Of a stretch of DNA of 64,000 bases, positions 29,005 through 39,622 are shown one piece after another. Within the stretch, counting starts at the first letter, position 1. Each line of letters opens with the position of its first letter. Source of the stretch: Buddleja alternifolia (lineage: Eukaryota > Streptophyta > Magnoliopsida > Lamiales > Scrophulariaceae); contig CM033403.1 of assembly GCA_019426215.1 (NCBI GenBank), positions 37,086,754 through 37,150,753 on the forward strand, in the 5' to 3' direction. The notes under the pieces are model-generated. The model was given only the letters and a program-made list of their open reading frames with translations. It did not search any database and was not told the DNA's origin. Both the position numbers and the translations under genes were made by a program.

Positions 29005-29676
29005 ATAATTTTCTTATTTTAGACTCTCCAAAACATGGTCACCGCCTTTACTACATCTCATTTCAGTAATGGCAGTGGATAATTTTTTTCATGATGCATC
29101 TCTGTGATTCTTGTATTGTTTTATAATTGGACTAATTTACTAACATTGTCCGAGTACGTATTATGTTGGAAAATTTCTATTTGCACCGGGTTTTTCCTCC
29201 AAAACGTATGGATGACGTCACATTAACGTAGTGATTGAATTCCTCACATTTAATCTGTTACTGTACAATACAAGTGATAACAAAAGCAAAGCTTGTTTAT
29301 ATATGTTCATTTGTTCGGAAGAAAGTGTAGCGTGAATAAAGCGACCAAAGATGAAATTCTTTAAGTGTTCTTAGAGATGCTCTACAAAGTTTATAATTAG
29401 TAATTACTCTTTTATTTCATAATGCTTGGATACGATTCTACCCTTCCTAGAGAATAAATATTCATTTTATTGAGCATGCTCGGGTCGGAGAGAGAAACTG
29501 CATGAAGTTGTTCGCAAGGGCCAATTTTGATTTAATCCTCTTCCGAGGAATATCAGATGAGAGATCTGCGAAGATTGCCAATTTTTGTTTCTTTTATTTA
29601 GCCACATTTAGCTTTCAGAGTATGAAGACAGACAATCAAGTTGCTTGCAAGGGCCGGCCAACTCAATCCTTCCTAG
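29005..29676 (+). other. DRM3 3'UTR and spacer
   Basis: The likely 3'UTR and downstream DNA have no further coding segment. A methyltransferase-like frame does not continue beyond the TGA at 29002-29004. Confidence 0.5.
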
Positions 29677-29763
29677 TAATCTTTGAGGGAAAAATACAAT
29701 TTTGGTCTCATAATTTAGCCTATTGTACTTTTGGTCCCAGTATTTCTGATTTTAACATTATAT

Positions 29764-29980
29764 GTCCCATAACTCCAAAAAATGCGTATTTTTGGTCCCA
29801 AGATACGATTACGTCATGTATTTGGCGAAATTGGTATGTGCATCTCACGTTTTTTGGAGTTATGGGACCAAAAACGCACATTTTTGTTGATCCCACGTGA
29901 GCCGTACATGCCAATTTCGTACAAATACATGACGTAATCGTTTTGGGACCAAAAGCGCACATTTTTTGGAGTTATAGGAC
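29764..29980. repeat. Foldback with about 86-bp arms inside the MULE-like element
   Basis: Arms at 29764-29850 and 29895-29980 are imperfect inverted repeats, both carrying the CCATAACTCC/GGAGTTAT, GGTCCCAA/TTGGGACC and ATTACGTCATGTATTT blocks. The 44-nt loop holds a third GGAGTTATGGGACC copy. Confidence 0.8.
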
Positions 29981-30102
29981 GTTTAACCATGGTTCAAAAT
30001 TTCTTTTCTTTTCCACCGAAACGTCCGAAAAGATTCTGTTTTTCAACTTACGGAAAAAAAATCACCATGTAGTTTCAAAATTACATTGTTTCCTAGGAAA
30101 CT

Positions 30103-30188
30103 CTTAATATTTCCAATGTTTCCATGGAAACTCTCAATGTTTCCATGGTTTCCATGTTCGTTTCCATGGAAACATTGAGAATTTGGTA
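30103..30188. repeat. TTTCCATGGAAAC repeat cluster
   Basis: Several overlapping copies of the palindromic TTTCCATGGAAAC and its halves, mixed with CTCAATGTTTCC units, lie inside the MULE-like element. Confidence 0.7.
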
Positions 30189-30452
30189 ATTTTTTTTCGA
30201 AAAGATTTGCTCTATCGCAAAGACAACAGAGCTTTCAAATCTCTCAATGTAGGGAAAAAGATTAAAAAAAAAAGAAGAACAAGAACAAGAAATGAAGAGT
30301 AATAAATTTAACAATCAAACGAATATTTATTTCACCAAGAAGTGATTTTTATCATGCGACTCAAGATGAAGATTACTGTATTATCGATTAAAATAATTTT
30401 TTCATATAATTTGTAGATGAGTTTGAAAGCATGGTATCAGCCATATTAACTG

Positions 30453-30680
30453 TTTATTTTTTTCACAACTAACACTTTTAGAATTTTTTATTTCACAATT
30501 TAAGTTACTAAATTTTATCAATTATATGTTCTGTGAATGTTAAACTTCAATTAAACATTACCACTTTTCATTTTTTTCACGACAACACTTTTAGAATTTT
30601 TTATTTCATAATTTAAGTTACTAACATAATATTGGTTATATGTTATGTGAATGTTAAACTTGAATCAAACGTTACCACTT
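30453..30680. repeat. Tandem pair, 113-bp period, in the MULE-like element
   Basis: Two adjacent copies share CACTTTTAGAATTTTTTATTTCA, TTTAAGTTACTAA and TGTGAATGTTAAACTT blocks in the same order with 113-nt spacing. Confidence 0.7.
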
Positions 30681-31162
30681 TATTTATTAGTGTAATTTGA
30701 TCGATTATTGATGTAGATGTATAAACATTTTACACAACTATTGTTTTTTCCTAGTAAAAAAGGGAAACAACCCTTCTTTACTTTTTTTCCCACTGTTTTT
30801 ACCTTGTTTCTAACATTTTTCAAGTTTTCCATGATGTTTCCGATACGTTTCTTATATTTAAGAACTCGAAACTTATCATCGAAACGAAATTTTAATCCTT
30901 GCGTATAACGTTAAAATAAAAAATAATGGGATCAAAAGCACACATGAGCTAAGTTATGGGACCAAAATTATAATTTTCTCTAATATTTGATGAGACTTAT
31001 AAGAAAATTGTCAACTCCAACTATCGATGTATGGTACGTACTAAATCCGGCCAAGTACCCAACACTTGGTACGACTCTTCATTCAATTTATTTGAATTCG
31101 TTGGATCCTTTTCCACGTTCGAGAATCTATTCCGCTCCTTCACTACTGTGCAGAAGGGTGAT

Positions 31163-31266
31163 TAGGAGCAATTTAGTTAATTTTTTTTGGACATTTTTCT
31201 TCTTTAATTATTTTAGGAGCAATTTGGATAATGTTTTATGGACATTTTTCTTCTTTAATTATTTTT
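31163..31266. repeat. Tandem pair, about 52-bp period
   Basis: Two copies of a unit starting AGGAGCAATTTRG and ending GGACATTTTTCTTCTTTAATTATTTT stand head to tail, just outside the MULE-like element. Confidence 0.75.
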
Positions 31267-31374
31267 CAGACGATTATAAGACTTAAGTCAAATTCCGACA
31301 GAAATGTCATTATAATTTCTAAAAAGATAATTTTTGGAAATTACACCAAGAAACCGAACATTGTCCTGCACGAC

Positions 31375-31421
31375 TAAAACCCTAGACCGGACAACGTCAC
31401 ATCAAAAGCCACCTTATATAC
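31375..31421 (+). promoter_or_regulatory. Telo-box and TATA-like pair without an obvious downstream gene
   Basis: TAAAACCCTAG at 31375-31385 matches the plant telo-box. A TATA-like CTTATATACTG follows about 30 nt later. A plus-strand transcript starting near 31450 is possible, but no coding frame of note follows before the inositol transporter's 3' end. Confidence 0.3.
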
Positions 31422-32650
31422 TGAATATATATGTATGTATATATACCCTACTCCATAGATAGATTTATGTATGTACGAGTTTATTGGAGAAGGAGAAGCT
31501 AAATTGAGGTGGGTGCAGACGGAGTTCACAAAATCAAGGCAGCTAACTCTTATCATTTCGCGTGTAGTGATCCGCACATATATATATTTGTTTGTTTATC
31601 GTCTCTGTTTCTTCTTTTTCCTTTAATTTTTTCCCAAGGTTTAGTTTTTTTTCAAATTTTCGTGAGTCTTCAGTTGTGAAACAAATCCAACTTCCTTCTA
31701 GGATCCTTATTAGTAGAACCTCATGTTTTTTATAGCAGCAGAATTGTCACGATTGTTTTTTCCGATCCCAAAAGTATTAAATTTTTTTTTTTGAACAAAA
31801 AAGTCATAATTTTTTATCTTCCGAGTTCCGACTGTTGAAAAGCTTTTACTTTAATGAAAGTTTAATTTTTTTTGCTCCTGTAGTCTTATTGATAGGATCT
31901 TCAGCAAGTTTGATGCAGTGATCTGAATTTATGCCAGTTTATTCCTTTCTGATTGATTTTTCCGTAAATAAACTATGTTTTTGTCATTAATTTCCATTTC
32001 ATTCGTTTTCGATTATTTGAATATAGGCATGCATAAAACTCAGAACTTGAATTGATTAATAAATTTGAGCTTCAAGACAAGCGCATATGCATGATACACC
32101 ACACATATGTATAAGTATATAATGAATCCATCATTGCCTGTTGATTTTGGTATCGTGGATCACTCACGCGAAGTGATGTGAGTTAATGCTTGGTGTTGCG
32201 AACTAGTTGCACTACTGAACCCCTTCGGAAATAGATAACTTTGATGATGTCTTCGTCGTCAGCTGAAGGTGCGAATATGCTAATTTTTCAGTTTATTGTA
32301 GTTTGAGCACACTTGAATTTGACATGATGAGCTTCATTGTTTGATTTGGTGTTTCAAGATTAGCTTTGTTGAATAAGCAGCTTTATTAGTTATTGATCTT
32401 TTTCTAATTGTACTTATAGCTGTTACTTGCATTTAGCTTAATTCTTGTTGATTTCGTCTTGATTCTATTTTCAACCATCCCTTGCAATTGTTAGACTCAA
32501 ATTTGAATGCATAACATAACAAAAAACATTATCATATACCATAAGAAGCATCACGATGATGATTCAATTTTGAATGTGAAGATGAAGGAGGTTAGGAAAA
32601 AGAAAAAGAAAAACATAAGTCAGAATTATAAATGTAAATTATACCTTAAG
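31422..32650. other. Gene-free stretch, possible non-coding transcript
   Basis: AT-rich with T-tracts and no sustained reading frame. Box-C/D-like motifs around 32171-32265 were considered and not accepted as a snoRNA. The last part (about 32650-32806) is probably the 3'UTR of the minus-strand transporter. Confidence 0.4.
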
Positions 32651-32806
32651 TCCAACAAAAGCTTTCTTTTCATTTGATAAGATACACTTACACACACACA
32701 CACAACTAAAAAAGAATAAAAAAACGAAACGATAGAATTACAATCTAGATGGTCTTTTGACAATATCTTCAAGATTACTCCTTATCCAACTAGGTTTCAT
32801 AATAGC

Positions 32807-35159
32807 TTAATTGTTGTCGACGTCATCTTTTGGATCTTCTTTCTTATTCTTCTTAAAAGGAGAGTACCTTTTCTGCAACAACTTCTCCACCTCTTCGAAC
32901 TGCAGCCCTTTGGTTTCAGGTACGAGGAAGAAAATAGCCACGAGTCCAATAGTCGAAATCCCTGCAAACAGTAGGAATGTGCCAGAAGAGCCTAGATGCT
33001 CAGTGAGTGTTAAGAATGTCTCACTAACAACCAGGTTTGAACTCCAGTTAGATACTGCAGCAATCCCACCACCCATTCCTCTGTATTTTAGTGGATATAT
33101 CTCTGAGTTGACAATCCATGGTACAGTTCCCATACCCGGGGAGTAGATAATGATGTATAAGGCCAAGAATATTACTGCCAAGAATCCAACCTTGCTCGGG
33201 CACCCTTCTGAGTACCATGTTCGTTTTGCTGCATTGCATACTCCTTTGATGTCATTATTCTTTGCTAGGCACGCCCCTGCTCCGTACTGTTATGAAAAAA
33301 AGATAAAATTTATTAGTATTTTTCATAGAAACTTTGATATTTAATGGTGCGTAGTAGGATTTGAGAACTTACTAGGTTTCCTGGTGCAGAGCAGAAAGCA
33401 CAATCATTCTCCTTCTTCAAACATTTCATGCAGCCCCAAGATGTTAAATCAGCGGCTTTTGTGTAAGCTTGGCAAGTGGAATTGGCACCAAAAAATGCAG
33501 TCTCGGTGTCACTGATTTTGGGGGCAGTGGCAGAGGCTTGGAAAAAGATGATAGATAAGACTATTAGGCAAGAAATGATTCCAATCATAGAAATGATCAT
33601 AAGTCTTCTCCTCCCATATCGATCCACGAAGCACATACTGACTATAGAGCCAATGGCGTTTAGGCCTGAAGTGACGAGAGAGAGTGCCATTGCTGTCTTG
33701 TTTGATGCAAATCCTGCAAACTGGATTATGGTTGGGCCATAGTACATGACTGTGTTTATACCCACAAACTGTTGAGCCACTTGAACTGTGATACCAGCAT
33801 ACAGCCCCCTTCGGACTACATCATTTTTCCATGCACCCCTGAGGCGGCCTAACGTGCCCTTCTCGCCTGAAGTAGCTTCTTCTTTCTTCTCTTGCTCAAC
33901 AGATGATCGCAGGGCTGCCACCTCGAACTCAACTTCTTCGGCAGGGTAAATTTTCTCTAAGATGGACCTTGCCTCTTCTTCTTTGCCCTGATTGCCATTT
34001 TATAAACACAAATCAAATACTATTGAGTATTGGTTACTATTTGTTAGGACGTGTTTGGATGGGGGTATTGAGAGATCGGATTTCAAATGTCTCCATAACT
34101 TAAAAAAAGTAGCTCAAAATGGGAGTTTCTGAATTTTAATTCCGAATCCACAAATCCAAACACAATGTTATTGTTTGTAAAAATATGTGAATATGGCGAT
34201 GGTAGGCTTACATTTCTGAAAAGCCATCTTGGTGACTCGGGGAGCGATAACATCAAAATAAATTGAATCAGTGCAGGAAGACCAGCAACCCCAAGCATCC
34301 AACGCCATGTACCATTGACCTAAAAAGACATTCAACACTTGTAACATTTCTAGATTGTAAATCATTTAAACAGTATTATATATGGGTAAAAGAACATAGA
34401 CTTACATGGGTGAATGCTAGATTGATACAGTATGAGAAAAATTGGCCTGCGGTGATAAGTAAACCGTTTGTGCTGACAAGTGCGCCTCTAATTCTGTGAG
34501 GCGAAGCTTCGGAGATGTAAAGAGGAGAAGTCATAGATGCCATTCCAACTCCTAATCCCACAAATATTCTACCAAGAATGATCATCCATGGTGCTGGTGC
34601 AGCTGCCATTACTATTGCACCCACGAAAAACAGAAAATCGGCTATCATTATTGATATTTTCCTTCCAAACCTATCATTGATCCATCCTCCTATTGCAGCA
34701 CCAAAGATTGCACCAGCTACAGCCATGCTCACTATGGTTTCCTTTGTTTATGAAAACAAGTGAAAAGAAAGGTTCAATTTTCCATCATAATGAATTGCCT
34801 CATAACAATGATTAATTTAGATGCTATACATATATATACCTGCATCCATGTCTTCTTATCTACAGAGGGAAAATCCTCTTTTATGTACAGAAGGGCACCA
34901 GAAATAACACCTGCACCCAAATCATATATCCATGCAAAAGAAATCAATGTGTATATACAATGAAGACGTTACAATAGGAATGGATTGTTACAAAATTAGA
35001 GAAGATATAGGTACAATAATGACCTGTATCATAACCAAAGAGCAGGCCTCCAATGCCAGCTGATAAGGCCAACCTCATAATATATGGTGTTTTCCATGTT
35101 GTCCTCCAGCATTCTGTGAACTCGGTTTTATCCGCCTTCGATATTCCTCCCTCAACCAT
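32807..35159 (-). CDS. INT4: Plasma-membrane inositol/H+ symporter, INT4 type
   Basis: Six coding exons on the minus strand: 35159-35024, 34910-34840, 34741-34406, 34319-34212, 33987-33373, 33286-32807, giving about 581 residues, close to the usual 580-582 for INT2/INT4. This is a twelve-helix sugar-transporter-type MFS protein. It opens [18 protein letters not shown], very close to Arabidopsis INT4, then [37 protein letters not shown] and [11 protein letters not shown]. Between helices 9 and 10 it has the large Cys-rich extracellular loop ([16 protein letters not shown] onward) that marks INT2/3/4 and is shorter in the vacuolar INT1. It is expected to import myo-inositol with protons. The basic, Asp/Asn-rich C-terminus is cytosolic. 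Confidence 0.93.
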
Positions 35160-35575
35160 TCTGAACCACTATGGAGTTTTTGTTGGAGAAAAGCTGGGTT
35201 TCCCGGAAGAGACAAGACAATAATAACACAAAACGAAAACGACGACTCCTGCTGATATAGAATGAATATATTTACATGCAATATCTGCGTAAAGAAGACG
35301 AGAATTTTTGAGACCAGCAACATAAGTAATATTGACAAAGCAAAATGGTTCATGAATGGAAAATGGATCAAAATTCAATCCCCGATTCTATTGTAATTAG
35401 ACCCCATGAACCAAAAGCTACATATAACAAAACAGAGGCTTTTAGAAGAAGAAAGTCATGATGATCATCACCTTACAAAATGGCTGAAAAGCTGTGATTT
35501 AGTTTCCCTTCCAGAGAATGAACCCAGTCACAATTATAACCAGCAAAAACTGAATTTGACCGCCCCCTGACGCGG

Positions 35576-35584
35576 CTATATATG
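35576..35584 (-). promoter_or_regulatory. TATA box of the INT4-type gene
   Basis: On the minus strand CATATATAG lies about 420 nt upstream of the start codon, which would place transcription start near 35545. The leader between has several short upstream ATGs on the minus strand and may contain an intron. Confidence 0.45.
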
Positions 35585-35599
35585 TACATGCAAAATAAA

Positions 35600-37160
35600 T
35601 AAAATTTGGTGGTATAACAGTTTCTCTAAATTTAGTTAATTATTATTATATTATTAACTCACGGATTTTGGATAATCTCTCGATCTCTGAAAATATGGAA
35701 TATTATTGTTCACTGGAATCGAGAGAAATTAGGCAACGGATTTTTAGGATGAACACTTATAAGTTGTACAAAGTTGGATGGATTGTAATCATTTTGTGAC
35801 CCATCTTAATGTTCTCAATAGACCAAGACCAATAATTTTTTTGAGAAATCATAATCCACTGTTTTTAACATGTGGGCATTTATCTTTTATTTTATAACAG
35901 GATGCTAGTTGGATTGATGAGATATATTGTGGGAAAACATATTCCTCAATTTCAAAATTTTAACAGTTTCTGCTACTCAGTAGCAGCTTTCTACTCCAGA
36001 GTTGTTGACCACAGATTGTAAGAGTAACACGCTTCATAATTTGAACTAGTAACGTTGACACATTCGATGTGTGTGCTTAACTATAAAAATATAAAATAAA
36101 ATATAACTTTTTTTATATAATTATATGTTTTAATTTAATTATTTTAGTATAAATATATATGTGTATATGGATTTACTAGAAGTTAAAATAATATATGAAA
36201 AATGAAAAACAAATGAAGGTGAAAAAATGAACGTGGAAAAATTCCATGTTACTCACTTGGGTACGCGCCCAAACATGTTTTAAACTGTTGGATCTGCACA
36301 TGATGATGTCATAAAATGAATTGATCACATCATTATGTATGATCCAACAGTTTAAAACTCGTTTGGGTAAGTACCCAAGTGGGTGAGGTGAGAGAAAATT
36401 GGTTGAAAAATTAATTTGGCATTTATCCACTTAAAGTGAGGTTAATTTTGTCTAGTCACTTAAAAACACATTAAGGTGGTTAATCTAAACCCCTCACACT
36501 TTATAAAAAAGTATAGAAGATACAGCCTCTTTGTAAAATACGTTTGGGTGTGATCAAGCCGGAAGCGAATTAGAATTTCGCTAGATAAGTAACAAAGCAA
36601 ATATAAGCCTTTATAAATTACTTACTAGTTGAACTAGACATCTTTATGTGATTCAAGGAGTTTATATCCAAAATATTACTTTGTGATAAAATAATTCCTT
36701 AACCATTACTCTTTAGAAAATAATTTCCATTCTGTTACTTTTTGGTCATGTTAAATTTAATTTCCACTATTGTATCTTCTATTATTTTTTTAATGTCTCA
36801 CCTTTTACTTAATCGCAACTAATTTCGATATAAAAGTCTTTTTTCATTTAAAAGATTTTTACTTTTGCACACACATCGTTGTACGTTATCGACTAAGTTG
36901 CACTTTGCATAAAAGGGATAAGCATAATTTAGGAATGATGAACATGCACACCATCTTTTTACTCCAAAAAATGCAAATCTTTACATATACTTGCATAAAT
37001 TAATTTATAGATGCATAAGCCGTATCTTAGTAAATAAGAATTGATAAAAATATTTCTAAATCAATTCAATAAAAAAAAAAAAGAAGAAGAAAAAACATAA
37101 ATTTGAATTTTGAGTAAAGATTGACAATTGAGTTGAGGCAAGCAAGCCATATACATATAG
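35600..37160. other. Divergent spacer between INT4 and peroxiredoxin genes
   Basis: AT-rich, no gene seen. It holds the foldback at 36254-36381. The two genes are transcribed away from this spacer. Confidence 0.5.
36254..36381. repeat. Small foldback MITE-like hairpin
   Basis: Arms at 36254-36293 and 36341-36381 are inverted copies with CACTTGGGTAC and TTTTAAACTGTTGGATC blocks, separated by about 47 nt with its own GATGATGT/ACATCATT symmetry. Size and structure suit a short MITE. The flanking duplication is not clear. Confidence 0.65.
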
Positions 37161-37176
37161 CCATATACATATATAC

Positions 37177-37183
37177 TACGTGG
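37177..37183 (+). promoter_or_regulatory. ABRE core TACGTGG
   Basis: An ACGT-core, ABA-response-type element about 185 nt upstream of the peroxiredoxin start, close to the RY motif. Confidence 0.5.
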
Positions 37184-37205
37184 AAGCAGAAGAAGGTGAT
37201 GGTTG

Positions 37206-37213
37206 TGCATGCA
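37206..37213 (+). promoter_or_regulatory. RY repeat TGCATGCA
   Basis: Perfect palindromic RY element (CATGCA core), the B3-factor site (ABI3/FUS3/LEC2) of seed promoters. It lies about 55 nt upstream of the TATA box. Confidence 0.6.
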
Positions 37214-37264
37214 AACCACCGCAACTGCCACGTTCACTTTCATCCACCCCCCATTTTCCCCTTC

Positions 37265-37270
37265 ATATAA
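37265..37270 (+). promoter_or_regulatory. TATA box of the peroxiredoxin gene
   Basis: ATATAA within a C-rich context, about 95 nt before the start codon, giving a leader of about 60 nt. Confidence 0.6.
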
Positions 37271-37361
37271 CCCCCCCACCCCTTAATCTCACTCCATCAC
37301 TACTGCTCTCTCCTCTGAATTCAGTCGTCAGTACCAGATTACTATTAATTTAATTAAGAAG

Positions 37362-38143
37362 ATGCCAGGACTCACCATTGGAGACACTCTTCCGGACCTC
37401 CAAGTCGAAACAACACAAGGAAACATCAAACTCCATGACTACGTCGGCGATTCCTTCACCATCATCTTCTCTCACCCCGGCGATTTTACGCCCGTCTGCA
37501 CCACCGAACTGGGGATGATGGCCGCCTACGCCGACAAGTTCGCGCAGAGAGGCGTCAAGCTCTTGGGACTGTCTTGCGATGATGTTCAATCTCATAATCA
37601 CTGGATCAAGGACATCGAGGCCTATAACGATGGAAAGAAGGTTACGTACCCCATCGCTGCCGATCCCAACAGAGAAATCATAAAGCAACTCAACATGGTT
37701 GATCCTGATGAGAGGGATTCATCCGGCGTCCAGCTCCCCTCCCGCGCTTTGCACATCGTCGGCCCCGACAAAAAGGTTGTTAATTAATGAGTTAACTCAT
37801 TAATTCATTTCTCTCATGATTTTGTAGTTTTTTATGAATGGAATAGTGAGTTTGATGGATTTGGTTGCGTGATGTATTAATGTATGTATGTATTTAGATT
37901 AAGCTGAGCTTTTTGTATCCGGCGAGCACGGGGCGGAACATGGATGAAGTGGTGAGGGTGCTGGATTCGTTGCAGAAGGCGTCGCAGCACAAGATTGCCA
38001 CCCCGGCGAACTGGAAACCTGGTGAGGCGGTGGTAATTTCGCCGAGTGTGTCGAACGAGGAGGCTAAAGAGATGTTCCCTCAGGGATACAACACTGCTGA
38101 CCTTCCCTCTAAGAAGGACTACCTACGTTTCACCAATGTCTAA
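37362..38143 (+). CDS. PER1: 1-Cys peroxiredoxin (seed type)
   Basis: Two exons, 37362-37775 and 37898-38143, give 219 residues, about the usual 216-220. The thioredoxin-fold N-terminal half has the catalytic motif [11 protein letters not shown] with the peroxidatic cysteine at residue 46. There is no C-terminal resolving cysteine of the 2-Cys type. The C-terminal domain ([19 protein letters not shown]..., ending YLRFTNV) matches the Prx6-like class. These proteins reduce hydrogen peroxide and lipid peroxides in the nucleus and cytosol of embryo and aleurone cells and mark desiccation-tolerant seeds. The promoter carries ABRE and RY sites, fitting that role. The coding part is GC-richer than its surroundings. 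Confidence 0.95.
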
Positions 38144-39406
38144 ATTTTATGTATGCAAATGAACTTTGTAGTAGTAATGATAATTAAGTTATATGTTTGG
38201 CCAGTATTTGTGATTTTAAGTTACTTGCATTGTGATCATATATGTATATATGTTGTTAAGAGGGTTTGAGAAAAATATGGTGTATGGGATTTGGGTTTTA
38301 TAATTTTCTCTTAATTTCTCTATGCTGCTGTCAAATACACTACTTAGTAGTGAGATTTTTTTTTTCTTACGGTGGATCGGGAGTAACACTCCCTGTGTTT
38401 ATTTCTTGCACACATTGTCCTTTTGTTTATCTCTTTTACATGTGCACGGTGTGTGATTCCAAACACAGTTATGTGAAAGAAATAGACACAATGATACATC
38501 CGAGAGTAACACTCTCAGTGTACCATAGAATTATACTTTCGTAGTGTATTGTGCAATTATGTGGCTTGGTGGTATTTAACAAGCAAAGGTAATTTGGTTG
38601 CCGAACTTTTGAACAATTTTTTGTGCATGGAAATGCGCTTTTCTGGATCCCTACATTAATTATGCCAACAATACATCCACTAACATAACATTTGAAAAAA
38701 AGGGAGAGAAGAAGAAAATGAAGCTAGGGCCCAAATTAATTATCGAAAAAGAAAAAAAGCTAGGGCCCAAGGTATTATATATATTATGGGTTTTTAAATT
38801 GAGATTCTATTGGACCTCATTTTTTTTTTTGCTAATAATTAGATTTAATTGGATTTCATCAACAAATTTGAAATTCAGTTCCCACCAATTAAAGTGCTTA
38901 TTAATTCAAATTTCTTCTAACACACATTATACGTTTAGTTTGTGGAATAAGAGGGAGATTGTGATTAGTTGTCTCTTCAACTATGCTTCTTCATCTTATT
39001 TATTATTGAATTTGACCTTACATCATATAATGGGCCTACATTATTTATTACTAAAGGAGATGGTTTCTTTCTCAATTGCTGGATCGTGTATTAAGCCCAT
39101 TGGGTTGGGCCCCCGTCAAATAATTTAATATTGAACACAATTTGAATAAATAGGTGGTCTTATATATAAGAAATTGTGATACAACCGTACCATAAAAATA
39201 GAAATAATCATTTTGGGTATTGATGAATGGATGCTCATGCACCAAAAGAGAAGAAGATATGGGAATAAAATCATGTATTTGTTAAACTCTTTATTAGATT
39301 TTACTTGAGCAGTTCAAGTGTCAATAGATATATATAATACATACTGTAGGGAACCACCATAATTGAAATTTGAATTTCAGGCGGGCTTTTGTATTTATAA
39401 TCAATT

Positions 39407-39412
<6 letters not shown>
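38144..39412. other. PER1 3'UTR and spacer
   Basis: The 3'UTR probably ends near 38250-38300. The spacer holds a pair of compensated hairpins (38379-38516) and two AGCTAGGGCCCAA copies (38722-38770). No other gene was seen. Confidence 0.45.
38379..38516. repeat. Segment bounded by two related perfect hairpins
   Basis: GGGAGT-AAC-ACTCCC (38379-38393) and GAGAGT-AAC-ACTCTC (38502-38516) differ by one base in each arm, so both stay perfectly paired. They flank about 108 nt of sequence with AC/GT-rich words. Confidence 0.6.

Positions 39413-39437
<25 letters not shown>
39413..39437. repeat. (CT)n microsatellite in the kinesin leader
   Basis: About twelve CT units upstream of the kinesin start, probably in or near its 5'UTR. 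Confidence 0.9.
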
Positions 39438-39622
39438 AATGGGTTTCAGGTTTGAGGCCGCTCAGCCTTTCTACACTGTCACTTTCTTCTTCCCATTCCC
39501 CATAATGGAAAACCATCTTCAACTGTAATTCCACTTCCATTCATTCACCACATTTTCCATTAATTCCATCCCCAGTTTCCGTTAAATCTCTCAGCTCCAT
39601 TTTTTCATTACTAGCTCTAACT

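Larger units (their letters stand above)
29687..30980. mobile_element. Mutator-like non-autonomous element with 10-bp target duplication
   Basis: The ends are long imperfect inverted repeats of about 50 bp: the left starts GGGAAAAATACAATTTTGG, and the right, reverse-complemented, starts GAGAAAATTATAATTTTGG. Both continue with GTCYCATAAYTTAGC and then TTTTGRTCCC. The flanks are TAATCTTTGA (29677-29686) and TAATATTTGA (30981-30990), a target duplication with one mismatch. Size, long terminal repeats and a 9-10 bp duplication point to a MULE. The interior has a large foldback and tandem repeats but no transposase frame. Confidence 0.8.

Noticed and set aside
29502..29962. Open frames of 80-132 codons on both strands
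   Set aside because: They run across the boundary and foldback of the MULE-like element, have no domain and start in unrelated spacer DNA.
32171..32265. Box C/D snoRNA-like arrangement (GTGATGT, CTGA, TGATGA, CTGA)
   Set aside because: The flanking stem is weak (about three base pairs), the spacing between inner boxes is unusual, and I see no recognised rRNA complement. Short motifs like these occur by chance.
37350..37688. 112-codon minus-strand frame over the peroxiredoxin exon
   Set aside because: A shadow of the GC-rich peroxiredoxin coding exon with no family resemblance.
39577..39585. MSA-like (AACGG core) G2/M promoter element before the kinesin start
   Set aside because: A single reverse core close to the start codon with poor flanks. 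There is no cluster, so it is not enough to claim cell-cycle control from sequence.
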